A DNA stretch of 64,000 nucleotides from Sphingomonas sp. GC_Shp_5 (lineage in GTDB: Bacteria; Pseudomonadota; Alphaproteobacteria; Sphingomonadales; Sphingomonadaceae): contig NZ_JALNUP010000022.1 in NCBI RefSeq assembly GCF_026540855.1, positions 1 through 64,000 on the forward strand, read 5' to 3'. Below the pieces are notes generated by a model that was not told the origin of the DNA, ran no database searches, and saw only the letters and a program-made list of their open reading frames with translations. Both the position numbers and the translations under genes were made by a program. Below are positions 8,617-18,400 of the stretch, one piece after another. How positions within the stretch are numbered: the stretch's first letter is position 1; each line of letters opens with the position of its first letter.

Positions 8617-9617
8617 CCTTCGAGCACCTGGTCTGGCGGGCGGTGGCCATCGGCCCAGGCCCGGATGTTCTGGATCACCCGGTCGCCCGATGCGAGCCGG
8701 CCCTCGACGGTGGCCGAGCCCATGTGCGGGGTCATGACGACGTTGGGCAGCGCGAGCAGCCGCGGGTCGATCTGCGGCTCGTGCTGCCACACGTCGAGCC
8801 CGGCGCCGGCGAGCGCGCCGAGTTCCAGCGCGTCGACCAGCGCGGCCTCGTCGACGATGCCGCCGCGCGAGGTGTTGATCAGATAGACGTGGCGGCGCAT
8901 CAGCGCGATCCGGCGGCGGTCGATCAGATTGCGGCTGTCGTCGTTGAGCGGGGTGTGGACGGTGACGATGTCGGCGGCGGCGAGCAGATCGTCGAGGTCC
9001 GCGTGGAAGGTCGCGCCGAGCTCCGCTTCGAGCACCGCGGGCAGCCGGCGGCGGTTGTGATAATGGATCGACAGGCCGAACACGCGCGCGCGCTGCGCGA
9101 CCGCCTGGCCGATCCGGCCCATGCCGACGATGCCGAGTGCCTTGCCGCCGATGCGGTGGCCGAGCATGCCGCCCGGGCTCCAGCCATGCCATTCGCCCGA
9201 GCGCACCAGTTTCTCGCCCTCGGCCAGCCGCCGCGGCACCGACACGATCAGCGCCATCGCCATGTCGGCCGTATCCTGGGCGAGGACGCCCGGCGTGTTG
9301 GTGACGATGATGCCGCGGGCGCGGGCCGCCTTCAGCGCGATATGGTTCACCCCCGCGCCGTAATTGGCGATGAGCTTCAGCCGGTCGCCGGCGCCGGCGA
9401 TCAGCGCCGCGTCGATCTCGTCGGTGACGGTGGGGACGAGCACGTCGCAGCTCGCCATCGCGGCGGCGAGCGCGTCGCGGCTCATCTGCCCGTCGTCGCG
9501 GTTGTTGACGGTGTCGAACAGCGCTTCGAGCCGGTCCATCACCGGATTGGCCAGTTCGCGCGTCACGATCACCCGCGGCGTGCTGATCCTGGACGAAGCA
9601 TGGCGCATATCCGGCAT
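8607..9617 (-). CDS. D-2-hydroxyacid dehydrogenase (glyoxylate/hydroxypyruvate reductase type)
   Basis: A 336-residue NAD(P)-dependent oxidoreductase. The Rossmann motif is GIVGMGRIGQAVAQRARVFG. Catalytic Arg lies in NTSRGGIVDE, and His in TPHMGSATVEGR, with the catalytic Glu of the family in between. NYGAGVNHIALKAARARGIIVTNTPGVL is the substrate-loop region typical of GRHPR/GhrB-like glyoxylate and hydroxypyruvate reductases. HNRRRLP after the second strand suggests NADPH preference (Arg after the nucleotide-binding strand; inference). Start 9617 is chosen; Met at 9608 is a close alternative. Confidence 0.87.
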   Translation of the reverse strand: MPDMRHASSRISTPRVIVTRELANPVMDRLEALFDTVNNRDDGQMSRDALAAAMASCDVLVPTVTDEIDAALIAGAGDRLKLIANYGAGVNHIALKAARARGIIVTNTPGVLAQDTADMAMALIVSVPRRLAEGEKLVRSGEWHGWSPGGMLGHRIGGKALGIVGMGRIGQAVAQRARVFGLSIHYHNRRRLPAVLEAELGATFHADLDDLLAAADIVTVHTPLNDDSRNLIDRRRIALMRRHVYLINTSRGGIVDEAALVDALELGALAGAGLDVWQHEPQIDPRLLALPNVVMTPHMGSATVEGRLASGDRVIQNIRAWADGHRPPDQVLEGWM

Positions 9618-9692
9618 GGCTGATGACGTGGCGGAGTGCGGCGCGGGCGTCAACGCGGTTGATGCCGGCGATGCGCTCGCTACACAGGCAGG

Positions 9693-10214
9693 GTGAACCA
9701 CAAGCCCTTGCTCCGCTTCGCCCCTTTCCGCCCGCTGGTGATCGCCGCTGCCGCCGTCGCGACGCTGGCCACTGCCGGCAGTGCGCTCGCCGCCGACGCC
9801 AAGAAGCAGCCGCCCTATTTCGCCTCGATCACCGCGGGGCAGGCGCGGATGCGGACCGGGCCGGCGAAGAACTATCCGGCAAGCTGGCTGTACCGCCGCG
9901 CCGATCTGCCGGTGCGGGTGCTCGCGGTGTTCAAGGAATGGCGCAAGGTGGAGGATCCGGGCGGCACCCAGGGCTGGATGCTGGCCGGGCTGCTGAGCGA
10001 ACGGCGCACCGCGATCGTGCGCGGCGCGGTGCCGCTCGAGATGCGCGACCGACCGTCGGTGGGCGCGCGGCTGCTGTGGCGCGCGGCGCCGGGCGTGGTC
10101 GGCCGGCTCAGCGCCTGCGCGGACGGCTGGTGCCGGCTCGACGTCAAGGGCCAGGCCGGTTTCGTCGAGGTCGGTGGCCTGTGGGGCGTCGATGCCGGCG
10201 AGCGGCTGCCGTGA
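9693..10214 (+). CDS. Exported bacterial SH3 (SH3b) domain protein
   Basis: A 173-residue protein with a GTG start and a cleavable signal peptide ending near ATAGSALAADA. The mature part contains two SH3b-like repeats. The first is well conserved (ARMRTGPAKNYPASWLYRRADLPVRVLAVFKEWRKVEDPGGTQGWML), and the second is weaker (LEMRDRPSVGARLLWRAAPG...CADGWCRLDV.GQAGFVEV). Such periplasmic proteins are thought to bind peptidoglycan or envelope proteins. It is divergent from the hydroxyacid dehydrogenase gene. Confidence 0.85.
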   Translation: MNHKPLLRFAPFRPLVIAAAAVATLATAGSALAADAKKQPPYFASITAGQARMRTGPAKNYPASWLYRRADLPVRVLAVFKEWRKVEDPGGTQGWMLAGLLSERRTAIVRGAVPLEMRDRPSVGARLLWRAAPGVVGRLSACADGWCRLDVKGQAGFVEVGGLWGVDAGERLP

Positions 10215-10242
10215 GCTGACCGAGGGCGCACCACCGCCCTTT

Positions 10243-10279
10243 CCTCCATCATGCCGAAACGAGTTCAGCATGATGGAGG
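10243..10279. terminator. REP-like hairpin serving convergent genes
   Basis: A 16-bp stem with one mismatch (CCTCCATCATGCCGAA / TTCAGCATGATGGAGG) around loop ACGAG. It carries the same core as the repeats at 2681-2779 and 60401-60499. It lies between two convergent stops and probably ends both transcripts. Confidence 0.65.
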
Positions 10280-10298
10280 GGGGCAAGGGCGGCGCTGC

Positions 10299-11501
10299 TT
10301 AGTTGATCAGTTCCACCGCCATCGCGGTGGCCTCGCCGCCGCCGATGCACAGCGAGGCAAGGCCGCGGCGCTGGCCGGTGGTCTCCAGCGCCGAGAGCAG
10401 GGTGGCGAGGATGCGCGCGCCGCTGGCGCCGATCGGGTGGCCGAGCGCGCAGGCGCCGCCGTGGATGTTGACCCGGGCGTGATCGAGACCGAGATCGTGC
10501 ATTGCGATCATCGAGACCGCGGCGAACGCTTCGTTGACCTCGTAGAGATCGACGTCGCGCGCGTCCCAGCCGGCCTTGGCGAGCGTCTTGCGGATCGCCG
10601 ACACCGGCGCGGTGGTGAACTTGGCCGGCTCATGCGCGTGGGCGGCATAGGAGACGACCCGCGCGATCGGGGTGAGACCGAGCCGCTCGGCGACGCTGGC
10701 GCGGGTCATCACCAAGGCTGCGGCGCCGTCGGAGATCGACGAGGCGTTGGCGGCGGTGATGGTGCCGTCGGTGGAGAAGGCGGGTTTGAGCGTCGGGATC
10801 TTGGCGACGTCACCACGCGCGGGCTGCTCGTCGACCGCGACGGTGGTGCTGCCCTTGCGGCCGGCAACCTCGACCGCGACGATCTCGCGATCGAACGCGC
10901 CGCTCGCCTGCGCGGCCTGGGCGCGGTGGAGCGACTCGATCGCATAATCGTCCATCGCCTTGCGGGTGAACTGATACTCCTCGGCGGTCTCCTCGGCGAA
11001 ATTGCCCATCAGCTTGCCGGGTTCATAGGCATCCTCGAGCCCGTCGAGGTACATGTGGTCGTAGAAGGTGTCGTGGCCGATGCGCGCGCCGCCGCGGTGC
11101 TTGCGCGACAGATAGGGCGCGTTGGTCATGCTCTCCATGCCGCCGGCGACGAGCAGGTCGACCGCACCTGCGCCGAGCGCGTTGGCGGCGAGGATCGCGG
11201 CCTGCATGCCGGAGCCGCACATCTTGTTGACCGTGGTCGCCTCGACATGGCTGCCGAGCCCGGCGAGGATCGCCGCCTGGCGCGCCGGTGCCTGGCCGAG
11301 ACCGGCGGAGAGCACGCAGCCCATGTAGATGCTCTCCACCGCGGCCGCGTCGACGCCGCCACGCTCGACCGCGGCCTTGACCGCCGCTGCGCCCAATTGG
11401 GTGGCGCTGGCGCCGGCGAGGCTGCCCTGGAACGACCCCATGGGGGTGCGCGCATAGCTGAGGATGACGACGGGGTCGCGGGCGGGGTCGGCGGCGGACA
11501 T
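10299..11501 (-). CDS. Acetyl-CoA acetyltransferase (thiolase II)
   Basis: A 400-residue thiolase condensing or cleaving acetoacetyl-CoA/3-ketoacyl-CoA. Active-site residues are all present: nucleophile Cys95 (NKMCGSG), the NEAFA loop, His355 (GACALGHPIGASG) and general-base Cys385 (CIGGGEA). The overall match is to the biosynthetic/AtoB-PhaA type rather than FadA. No phaB or other partner is adjacent, so its pathway (ketone body, PHB or fatty-acid use) cannot be assigned from context. Confidence 0.9.
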   Translation of the reverse strand: MSAADPARDPVVILSYARTPMGSFQGSLAGASATQLGAAAVKAAVERGGVDAAAVESIYMGCVLSAGLGQAPARQAAILAGLGSHVEATTVNKMCGSGMQAAILAANALGAGAVDLLVAGGMESMTNAPYLSRKHRGGARIGHDTFYDHMYLDGLEDAYEPGKLMGNFAEETAEEYQFTRKAMDDYAIESLHRAQAAQASGAFDREIVAVEVAGRKGSTTVAVDEQPARGDVAKIPTLKPAFSTDGTITAANASSISDGAAALVMTRASVAERLGLTPIARVVSYAAHAHEPAKFTTAPVSAIRKTLAKAGWDARDVDLYEVNEAFAAVSMIAMHDLGLDHARVNIHGGACALGHPIGASGARILATLLSALETTGQRRGLASLCIGGGEATAMAVELIN

Positions 11502-11631
11502 GACAGGCTCTCCGGGTTTATGCTTTGGCGGCTATGTAGAGACGCCCAAGGCAAAGCGGAAGCTGGCTGAATGGGGCGTGCATCGTCTCGCCATGGTTTG
11601 GCCGGCGCCGATCATCGGCTAGGGCGAGGCC

Positions 11632-11883
11632 ATGGAAGATTATATCACCGCGATCCGCTGGTTTGCCTCGATCAGCGGCATGATCGCTGCCGGCGTCGTG
11701 TCGCTCGACTGGGGGCGGCGCGACACCGGCTGGGCGATGGTGCTGTTCTGCCTCTCGGCGGTCGCGTGGATCACCGGCGCGGTGATGGCAAAGGACTGGG
11801 CGCTCGGCACCCAGAATGTGGTGCTGCTGATGATCGATATGCTCGGCGTCTATCGCTATCTGGTGCGCGATGCCGATGGCTGA
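11632..11883 (+). CDS. Small inner-membrane protein, unknown function
   Basis: An 83-residue protein with probable helices at about 10-27, 35-53 and 60-77 (MVLFCLSAVAWITGAVMAKDW; VVLLMIDMLGVYRYLV). It ends 14 bases inside the prepilin peptidase gene, implying co-translation. I do not recognise a family. The coupling to a pilus/secretion peptidase makes a membrane-accessory role possible, but that is only context. Confidence 0.7.
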   Translation: MEDYITAIRWFASISGMIAAGVVSLDWGRRDTGWAMVLFCLSAVAWITGAVMAKDWALGTQNVVLLMIDMLGVYRYLVRDADG

Positions 11884-12646
11884 CGGGTCGCTTGCCGGCG
11901 CGGCGCTGTGGGCGGCGATGCTGGGCGTGCTGGGCGCGATCCTGGGCAGCTTCATCGCCGCGCTGGTGAGCCGCTGGCCCGAGGGCCGATCGGTGATGCG
12001 CGGGCGATCGGCGTGCGACGGCTGCGGGCGGACGTTGAGTAGCCTCGAGCTGGTGCCGCTGCTCAGTGCGCTGTGGTTGCGCGGACGATGCCGGCGCTGC
12101 GGGGTGCGGATTGCGCCGTTGCACTGGATCATCGAGCTTGCCGCGCTGGCGATCGGCGCCGCTGCAGGCTGGGTGGCGCCGGGGGTGGTCGGGATTGCCG
12201 GTGCGGTGTTCGGCTGGTTGCTGCTGGCGCTCGCGGCGCTCGACTGGATCGCCTTGTGGCTGCCCGACCGGTTGACCGGGCTGCTCGCGATCGGCGGGGT
12301 GGCGGCAGCGTGGCTCGGGGTGGCGCCGGCGCCGGCGGAGCGGTTGATCGGCGGCGTTGCCGGCTTTGCCGCGCTGTGGCTGGTCGCAGCCGGCTATCGG
12401 CGGCTGCGCGGGCGCGACGGGATGGGCGGCGGCGATCCCAAGTTGCTCGGCGCGATCGGGCTGTGGCTCGGCTGGCGGCTGCTGCCGGCGGTGCTGGTGG
12501 TCGCAGGGCTGGTCGGGCTCGGCGTGGTGCTAGTCGCAGCACTGCGCGGGCGGGCGATGACGCGTGACACGCAACTGCCGCTCGGCACGCTGATGGCGGT
12601 GGCAGCTTACCCGGCGTGGCTGGCGATGATAGGCTGGGCGCCATGA
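11870..12646 (+). CDS. Type IV prepilin peptidase / leader peptidase (A24 family)
   Basis: A 258-residue polytopic membrane aspartic protease that cleaves, and usually N-methylates, type IV prepilins and pseudopilins. It has the full-length PilD layout: GSFIAALVSRWPEG, a zinc-type cysteine pair of pairs (CDGCGRT...CRRCGV, residues about 49-76), then the two catalytic Asp motifs, ALDWIALWLPDRLT and GMGGGDPKLL. About seven hydrophobic segments. No pilin genes are nearby, so substrates are encoded elsewhere. Confidence 0.88.
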   Translation: MPMADGSLAGAALWAAMLGVLGAILGSFIAALVSRWPEGRSVMRGRSACDGCGRTLSSLELVPLLSALWLRGRCRRCGVRIAPLHWIIELAALAIGAAAGWVAPGVVGIAGAVFGWLLLALAALDWIALWLPDRLTGLLAIGGVAAAWLGVAPAPAERLIGGVAGFAALWLVAAGYRRLRGRDGMGGGDPKLLGAIGLWLGWRLLPAVLVVAGLVGLGVVLVAALRGRAMTRDTQLPLGTLMAVAAYPAWLAMIGWAP

Positions 12647-13101
12647 TCGCGTTGCTTCTCGCTCTCGTCCAGGCGGCGGCCCCCGGTTCGCCGCCGGTGG
12701 GTCCCCCGGCGACCATCTCGCCCGGCGCCGCGCTGCCGCTCGGGCCGATCGGCCCGCAGGCGCTGCCCGCCAAGGGCTGCGCCGCCTTTCTGTGGAGCGC
12801 CGGCGGCGATCGCCAGTTGGTGGCGATGGCGGTCGCCGACCCCGGCATGATCCGCCTCGCGATCGGCGGCAAGACCGGCGACTATCAGCGCAGCGCGATG
12901 GCCGAGCAGGGCGGGTTCGGCTTTGGCGGCAGCAACGAATATCGCGGCGGCGATGTGGTCGCGACGCTCGATCTGCAGATCGTCACCAACGCCAATTTAA
13001 CCAATGGTGCGCAAGTGCCGGCGGGGACGCTGCGGATCGATCGTACCGGCCAGGACACGCTGGTGATCCCGGTCGCCGGATTGATCGGCTGCCGCGGCTG
13101 A
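12643..13101 (+). CDS. Conserved hypothetical exported protein
   Basis: A 152-residue protein. The first 12 residues (MIALLLALVQAA) look like a short signal peptide, followed by a Pro/Gly-rich linker (GSPPVGPPATISPGAALPLGP). The rest is a likely beta-rich domain with one Cys pair (KGCAAFLW near residue 45 and GLIGCRG at the end), which could form a disulfide in the periplasm. The ATGA overlap with the prepilin peptidase stop makes it the third gene of a small operon. I do not recognise its family. Confidence 0.7.
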   Translation: MIALLLALVQAAAPGSPPVGPPATISPGAALPLGPIGPQALPAKGCAAFLWSAGGDRQLVAMAVADPGMIRLAIGGKTGDYQRSAMAEQGGFGFGGSNEYRGGDVVATLDLQIVTNANLTNGAQVPAGTLRIDRTGQDTLVIPVAGLIGCRG

Positions 13102-13226
13102 GCAGGGCCTTTCAGGGCGCCGCAAAGTTTGGATGATGGCCATTGCCGACGGAACCGTATTGATACTGGCACGTTGGCGAGGGGCTTGGGGGTGGGTCGA
13201 AAACGGACATCCCTGCAAAGGGGATT

Positions 13227-15434
13227 TTGTTGCGCGTGGCTGTTTCGACTCGACGTCATTATTGGCTTGCCGTGGCTCTGGCCGCCGCTTCTCCCGCCGT
13301 CGCACAGCTGTCCCAGCCCGGAGTCGCCCCCGCGAAAGGTCCTGACGCGCCCAAGCCCGATGCCACCCAGGTGTCGCCGGACGGCACCGGCCAGACCGAT
13401 CCCAACGGCAATGCGCCGATCGTTCCCGAGGCCGAGTTCGATGCGGCGATGCCGCCGCTGAGCGGCGACATCAACGCGCCGCTGGAACCGATGCCCGCCG
13501 CGCCGGTCGCGCAGGGGACGGCGCCGGTACCCGCGCCGGCGACGCAGCCGACGGTGGTCACCACCACCGGCGACGATCTCGGCCCGGTGCCGGTCCAAAG
13601 CCCCGAGCTCGCCCAGCCGCTGCCGGCGCTCGCCAGCTACGATACCGCGCCGCTCGAGACCGCGGCCGACATTAAGGACAAGGATGCGCCGCAGATCCGT
13701 TATGCGACCGAGCTGAAGGGGCTCGACAAGCTCAAGCTCGATGCGGCGTTCAAATCGCTGTCCGCGCTCAAGAAGGGCGGCGGCAAGGCGGCCAATGCGA
13801 CCCAGGTCGCGGCGCGCGCCAAGGAAGACGAATCGCTGGCGGTGCGGCTGATGAAGTCGCTCGGCTATTATGACGGCACCGCGATCTCGACGGTCGAGCA
13901 GGTGCCGGGCGAGGACGGCAAGCCGGGCACGTTGCGCGCAACGGTGACCGCGAACCCCGGCCGGCTCTACACGCTGTCGTCGGTGACGGTGAATGCCCAG
14001 CCGGTGATCCCGGCCGATCTCGTCACGCACAATCTGCCGCTCAAGGTGGGCGACCCGATCGAGGCGGCGCGCATCCAGGGTGCCGAGGCCAATGTCAGCC
14101 TGGTGCTGCCGCAGCAGGGCTATCCGTTCGTCAAGGTTGGCGACCGCGACATCCTGCTCGACGATCAGGCGCCGACCGCGACCGGCGCCTATACGCTTCC
14201 CGTCGACACCGGCCCGCGCAGCAGCTTCGGCCAGCTCGTCACCACCGGCGATCCGGTGTTCAACCTCGAGCATCTCAACGTTTTCCCGCGCTTCAAGCAG
14301 GGCGAGCTGTATGACGCGCGTAAGACCGACGACCTGCGCGACGCGCTGGTCGCGACCGGGATGTTCCGCGGCGTCTCGGTGGTGCCGCAGCAGACCGGCA
14401 AGACCAACCCCGACGGCACCGAGCAGGTCGACCTGCTGATCAACCAGACCAAGGGCCCGCAGCGCAGCCTCGCGGGCAGCGCCGGTTACTCGACCGGCCA
14501 GGGTTTCCGCGCCGAGGCGAGCTGGACGCATCGCAATCTGTTCCCCTACGAGGGCGCGCTGATCGGATCGGTGATCGGCGGCACGCAGGAGCAGGGCCTG
14601 TCCGGCACCTTCCGCCGCTCCAACGCCGGCAAGCGCGACCGCACCTTCACCGCGGTGCTGTCGGCCGATCACAGCAATTACGATGCCTACAACGCCTTCA
14701 CCACCACGGTGTCGGCGCGGTGGAGCTACGATTCGACGCCGATCTGGCAGAAGCGCTTCACTTATTATTATGGCGGCGAACTCGTGGGCACCAACGAGAG
14801 CGTCTATGATTTCGACCGCGCCGAGGATGTCCGCCGCACCTATGGCATCGCCGCCTTGCCCACCCAGGTGATGTGGGACACATCGGACAATCTGCTCAAC
14901 CCGACCAAGGGCTATCGGCTCAAGCTCAACGTCAGCCCCGAGACGTCGGTGCAGGGCAGCGTCAGCCCCTATGTGCGCACGATGGTGGAGGGCACCTTCT
15001 ATTATCCGGTGTCGCCGAGCCTGGTGATCGCCGGCCGGGCCCGTGCCGGATCGATCGATGGAATCTCGCGCGACGACCTGGCGCCGTCGCGACGCTATTA
15101 TGGCGGCGGCGGCGGCTCGGTGCGCGGCTATGGCTATCAGCGGCTCGGGCCGTTCGATCCCAAGGGAGATCCGGTCGGCGGGCGCAGCCTCAACGAATTC
15201 TCGATCGAGGCGCGTTACCGGTTCGGCAATTTCGGCGTGGTGCCGTTCCTGGATGCCGGCAACAGCTATGAATCGAGCCTGCCGACGGCGTCCGACCTGA
15301 AGTTCGGCGCCGGCATCGGTGGCCGCTTCTACACCAACTTCGGCCCGCTGCGCTTCGACGTGGCAACCCCGCTCAACCCGCGCAAAGGCGACGGCAAGAT
15401 CGCACTCTACATCTCCATCGGGCAGGCCTTCTGA
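13227..15434 (+). CDS. tamA: TamA, Omp85-family outer-membrane assembly protein
   Basis: A 735-residue BamA/TamA-type protein. A signal peptide ends near AASPAVAQ. Residues about 30-150 are a Pro/Ala-rich low-complexity stretch unusual in TamA. POTRA-like domains follow (around residues 155-400), then a C-terminal 16-strand barrel with the Omp85 signature GGGGSVRGYGYQRLGPFDPKGDPVGG and terminal aromatic strand ending SIGQAF. TamA works with TamB to insert outer-membrane proteins and move phospholipids. The start is TTG at 13227 or 13230, after AAAGGGGA. It overlaps tamB by one base. Confidence 0.9.
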   Translation: MLRVAVSTRRHYWLAVALAAASPAVAQLSQPGVAPAKGPDAPKPDATQVSPDGTGQTDPNGNAPIVPEAEFDAAMPPLSGDINAPLEPMPAAPVAQGTAPVPAPATQPTVVTTTGDDLGPVPVQSPELAQPLPALASYDTAPLETAADIKDKDAPQIRYATELKGLDKLKLDAAFKSLSALKKGGGKAANATQVAARAKEDESLAVRLMKSLGYYDGTAISTVEQVPGEDGKPGTLRATVTANPGRLYTLSSVTVNAQPVIPADLVTHNLPLKVGDPIEAARIQGAEANVSLVLPQQGYPFVKVGDRDILLDDQAPTATGAYTLPVDTGPRSSFGQLVTTGDPVFNLEHLNVFPRFKQGELYDARKTDDLRDALVATGMFRGVSVVPQQTGKTNPDGTEQVDLLINQTKGPQRSLAGSAGYSTGQGFRAEASWTHRNLFPYEGALIGSVIGGTQEQGLSGTFRRSNAGKRDRTFTAVLSADHSNYDAYNAFTTTVSARWSYDSTPIWQKRFTYYYGGELVGTNESVYDFDRAEDVRRTYGIAALPTQVMWDTSDNLLNPTKGYRLKLNVSPETSVQGSVSPYVRTMVEGTFYYPVSPSLVIAGRARAGSIDGISRDDLAPSRRYYGGGGGSVRGYGYQRLGPFDPKGDPVGGRSLNEFSIEARYRFGNFGVVPFLDAGNSYESSLPTASDLKFGAGIGGRFYTNFGPLRFDVATPLNPRKGDGKIALYISIGQAF

Positions 15435-18400
15435 TGGCCGAGGACAGCGCCGTGACGCAGCTCGCCGACACCACCGCGCACGAGACGGTGATCGTGACCA
15501 AGCCCCCCTTGTGGCAGCGGATCCTCAAATGGCTCCTCTGGCTGGTGCTCGGCCTCGTCGTGCTGATCGGCATCGTCGTGTTCGGGATCAACACCGATCC
15601 CGGCCACCGCTTCGTCGCCAACCAGATCGGCGGCTACAACACCGCCTCGGGGCTCAACATCAAGGTCGGGCGGATCGACGGCTCGCTCTACGGCCAGATG
15701 GTGCTGAGCGACGTGCGCGTGTCCGATCCCAACGGCGTGTTCCTCACCAGCCCCAAGCTCGCGGTCGACTGGCGGCCGTTCGCCTTCGCCAAGAATCACG
15801 TCGACGTCCGTGCGCTCTCGACCGACCTCGTCACGCTGGCGCGGCGGCCTGAGCTCAAGGCGACGCCGAGCGATCCCAACGCGCCGCTGCTTCCCGACCT
15901 CGATATCGACGTCAACAAGCTGCACATCGGCCGCTTCGTGATCGGCAAGCCGGTGACCGGCGAAACGCACATCGTCCGCATCGATGGTGCGGTGCACATC
16001 GCCGACAAGCGCGCGCAGCTCGTTACCGATGCCGCAGCGCTGAAGGGCGCCGGGATCGCTGGCGGCGACACGCTGTCGCTGCGGCTCGATGCCGTGCCCG
16101 AGCAGAACAAGCTCGACGTCAAGCTGAAGCTCAACGCGCCGGTCGGCGGCGTGGTCGCGACCATGGGCGCGCTCAAGGCGCCGCTGACCGCCAACGTCGA
16201 CGGCCGCGGCAGCTGGGCCTCGTGGCAGGGCAAGGCGCTCGCCACCCTGGGCGGCGGCCAGCTCGCCAACCTCGACGTCACCGCCAAGAGCGGCCACATC
16301 GAAGTGCGCGGCTTCACCAAGCCCGGCCTCTATCTCGAAGGGCCGGTGGAGCGGCTGACCGCGCCGCAGCTCGCGGTCGCGATCGATACGACGCTCAACG
16401 ACCGCAAGGCGGATACGCGGATCAAGCTCACGTCCGATGCGCTGGCGGTGGACGCCGGCGGCCTGATCGATCTGGCCGCCAGCAAGTTCGGCAATTTCGC
16501 GGTCGACGCCAAATTGCTCACTCCCGGCTCGATCATGCCCAACCTGCGCGGCCGCGACGTCACCGCGCGCGTGGTGCTCGACGGCGCGTTCGCGACGCCG
16601 ACGGTGGATTACAAGGTCAGCGCCGCGGCGCTCGGCTTTGGCACCACCACGGTCGAGAATGTCTATGCCGAGGGCCTCGCCCGCGTGAACAGCGACCGCA
16701 TCCTGGTGCCGGTGAACGCGCGCGCCAAGCGGGTGACCGGGCTCAACGCCGCGATCGGCGGGCTGGCGACCAACGTGCGCATCAACGGCGATTTCGCGAT
16801 CTCGATGCCCAACATCCTGTCCGACAATCTCAAGATCCGTTCCGACAAGATCGATGCCACCGCGATCGTCGTCGCCAACATGAAGACCGGCCGCTACACC
16901 GGCGCGCTCAAAGGGCGGGTGAACGGCTACCGCGTCGAGAGCATCGGCATCATCAATCTCGACACCGACGCCAAATTGGTGCCGGGGCCGAACGGCGGCT
17001 TCGGCATCACCGGCCGTGTCGCCGCGCGCACCACCCAGCTGTTCAACAGCGGCGTGCGCAATTTCCTCGGCGGCAATGCCGTCGTCCGCGCGGACATCGG
17101 CTACAGCCCCGAGGGCATCGTCACCTTCCGCAATCTTAGGATGAACGCGCCACAATTCCGCATCACGCGTGGCGATGGCCGGTTCAATCCCGCCAACGGC
17201 GCGGTGCTGGTCAGCGCCGATGCCTATTCGACGCAATATGGCCCGCTCACCGCGCGGGTTACCGGTAGCGCGACCGCGCCCGTGGTGGTGCTGCACGCCG
17301 CGCGTCCCGGTGTGGGCGTCGGCCTGGTCAACCTCAATGCGCGCGTCGTCGGGCGCGGCGGCGCCTATGCGGTGACCGCCAGCGGCGGCACCAATTATGG
17401 GCCGTTCACTGCCGACGTGCTGGTCAACCCCAGCCCGCAGCTGACGGTCGACGTGCGCCGCGTGGTGTTCGCCGGGATCGTGGCCAACGGCCGGGTCGCC
17501 GCAACCAAGGCGGGGCCGTTCGCGGGCCGCCTGCAGTTCGCCGGCCGCGGCATCACCGGGGCGGTCAACCTCGGCAACCAGGGCGGCTATCAGCGCGCCG
17601 ACGTTGCCGCGCGGGCGTATAACGCGACCATTCCGGGGCTCGCCGATTTCACCGTCGGCCGCGCGATCGTGAACGCCAATGTGGTGATGTACCCCAAGGC
17701 ACCGTCGGTGGTCGCCGATATCCAGGTCGCCGACACCCGCTACAACAGCCTCGTCATCCAGGCGATGCGCGCCAAGGTGAACTACCAGAACGGCAAGGGC
17801 AGCGCGCAGGCGCTGCTCACCGGATCTACCGGCGTGCCGCTGCGGGTGGCGGTGAACGCCCAGCTCTCACCCAACAATTATCTGGTTGCCGCGCAGGGCC
17901 AGGCCAATGGCATCGCCTTCCGCACCGTCAATCCGGCGCGGATCACCGGCGCCGCCAAGGGCTATGCGCTGGCGCCGACGCGGATCGATTTCGGCCAGGG
18001 GCCGACGGCGGGCTCGGCGCGGGTCGCCGGCTCGTTCGGCGGCGGTGTCACCGCGGCGCAGGCGCGGCTCGACCGGCTCAACCTGTCGATGCTCTCGGCA
18101 TTCATGCCCAACCTCGGCCTGTCGGGCGCGGTGACCGGCAGCCTCGACTATCGCCAGCAGGGGTCGGCGATCCCGCAGGCCGATGCGCGGCTGACGATCG
18201 CCGGCTTCCAGCGCACCGGGCTTGCCGCCGTCTCGGAGGCGGTCGACGTCCAGTTCGTCGGCAAGCTGCTCCCGGATGGCGGCGAGGCGCGGGCGCTGAT
18301 CAAGCGTGGGCCGACCACCATTGGCCGGCTGGTCGCGGGGCTGCGGCCGCTGGCGCCCGGCGCCGGCTCGTGGACGACGCGGCTGATGCAGGCGCCGCTG

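Noticed and set aside
15407..17296. 629-codon minus-strand frame over tamB
   Set aside because: Antisense shadow of tamB; no recognisable domain.
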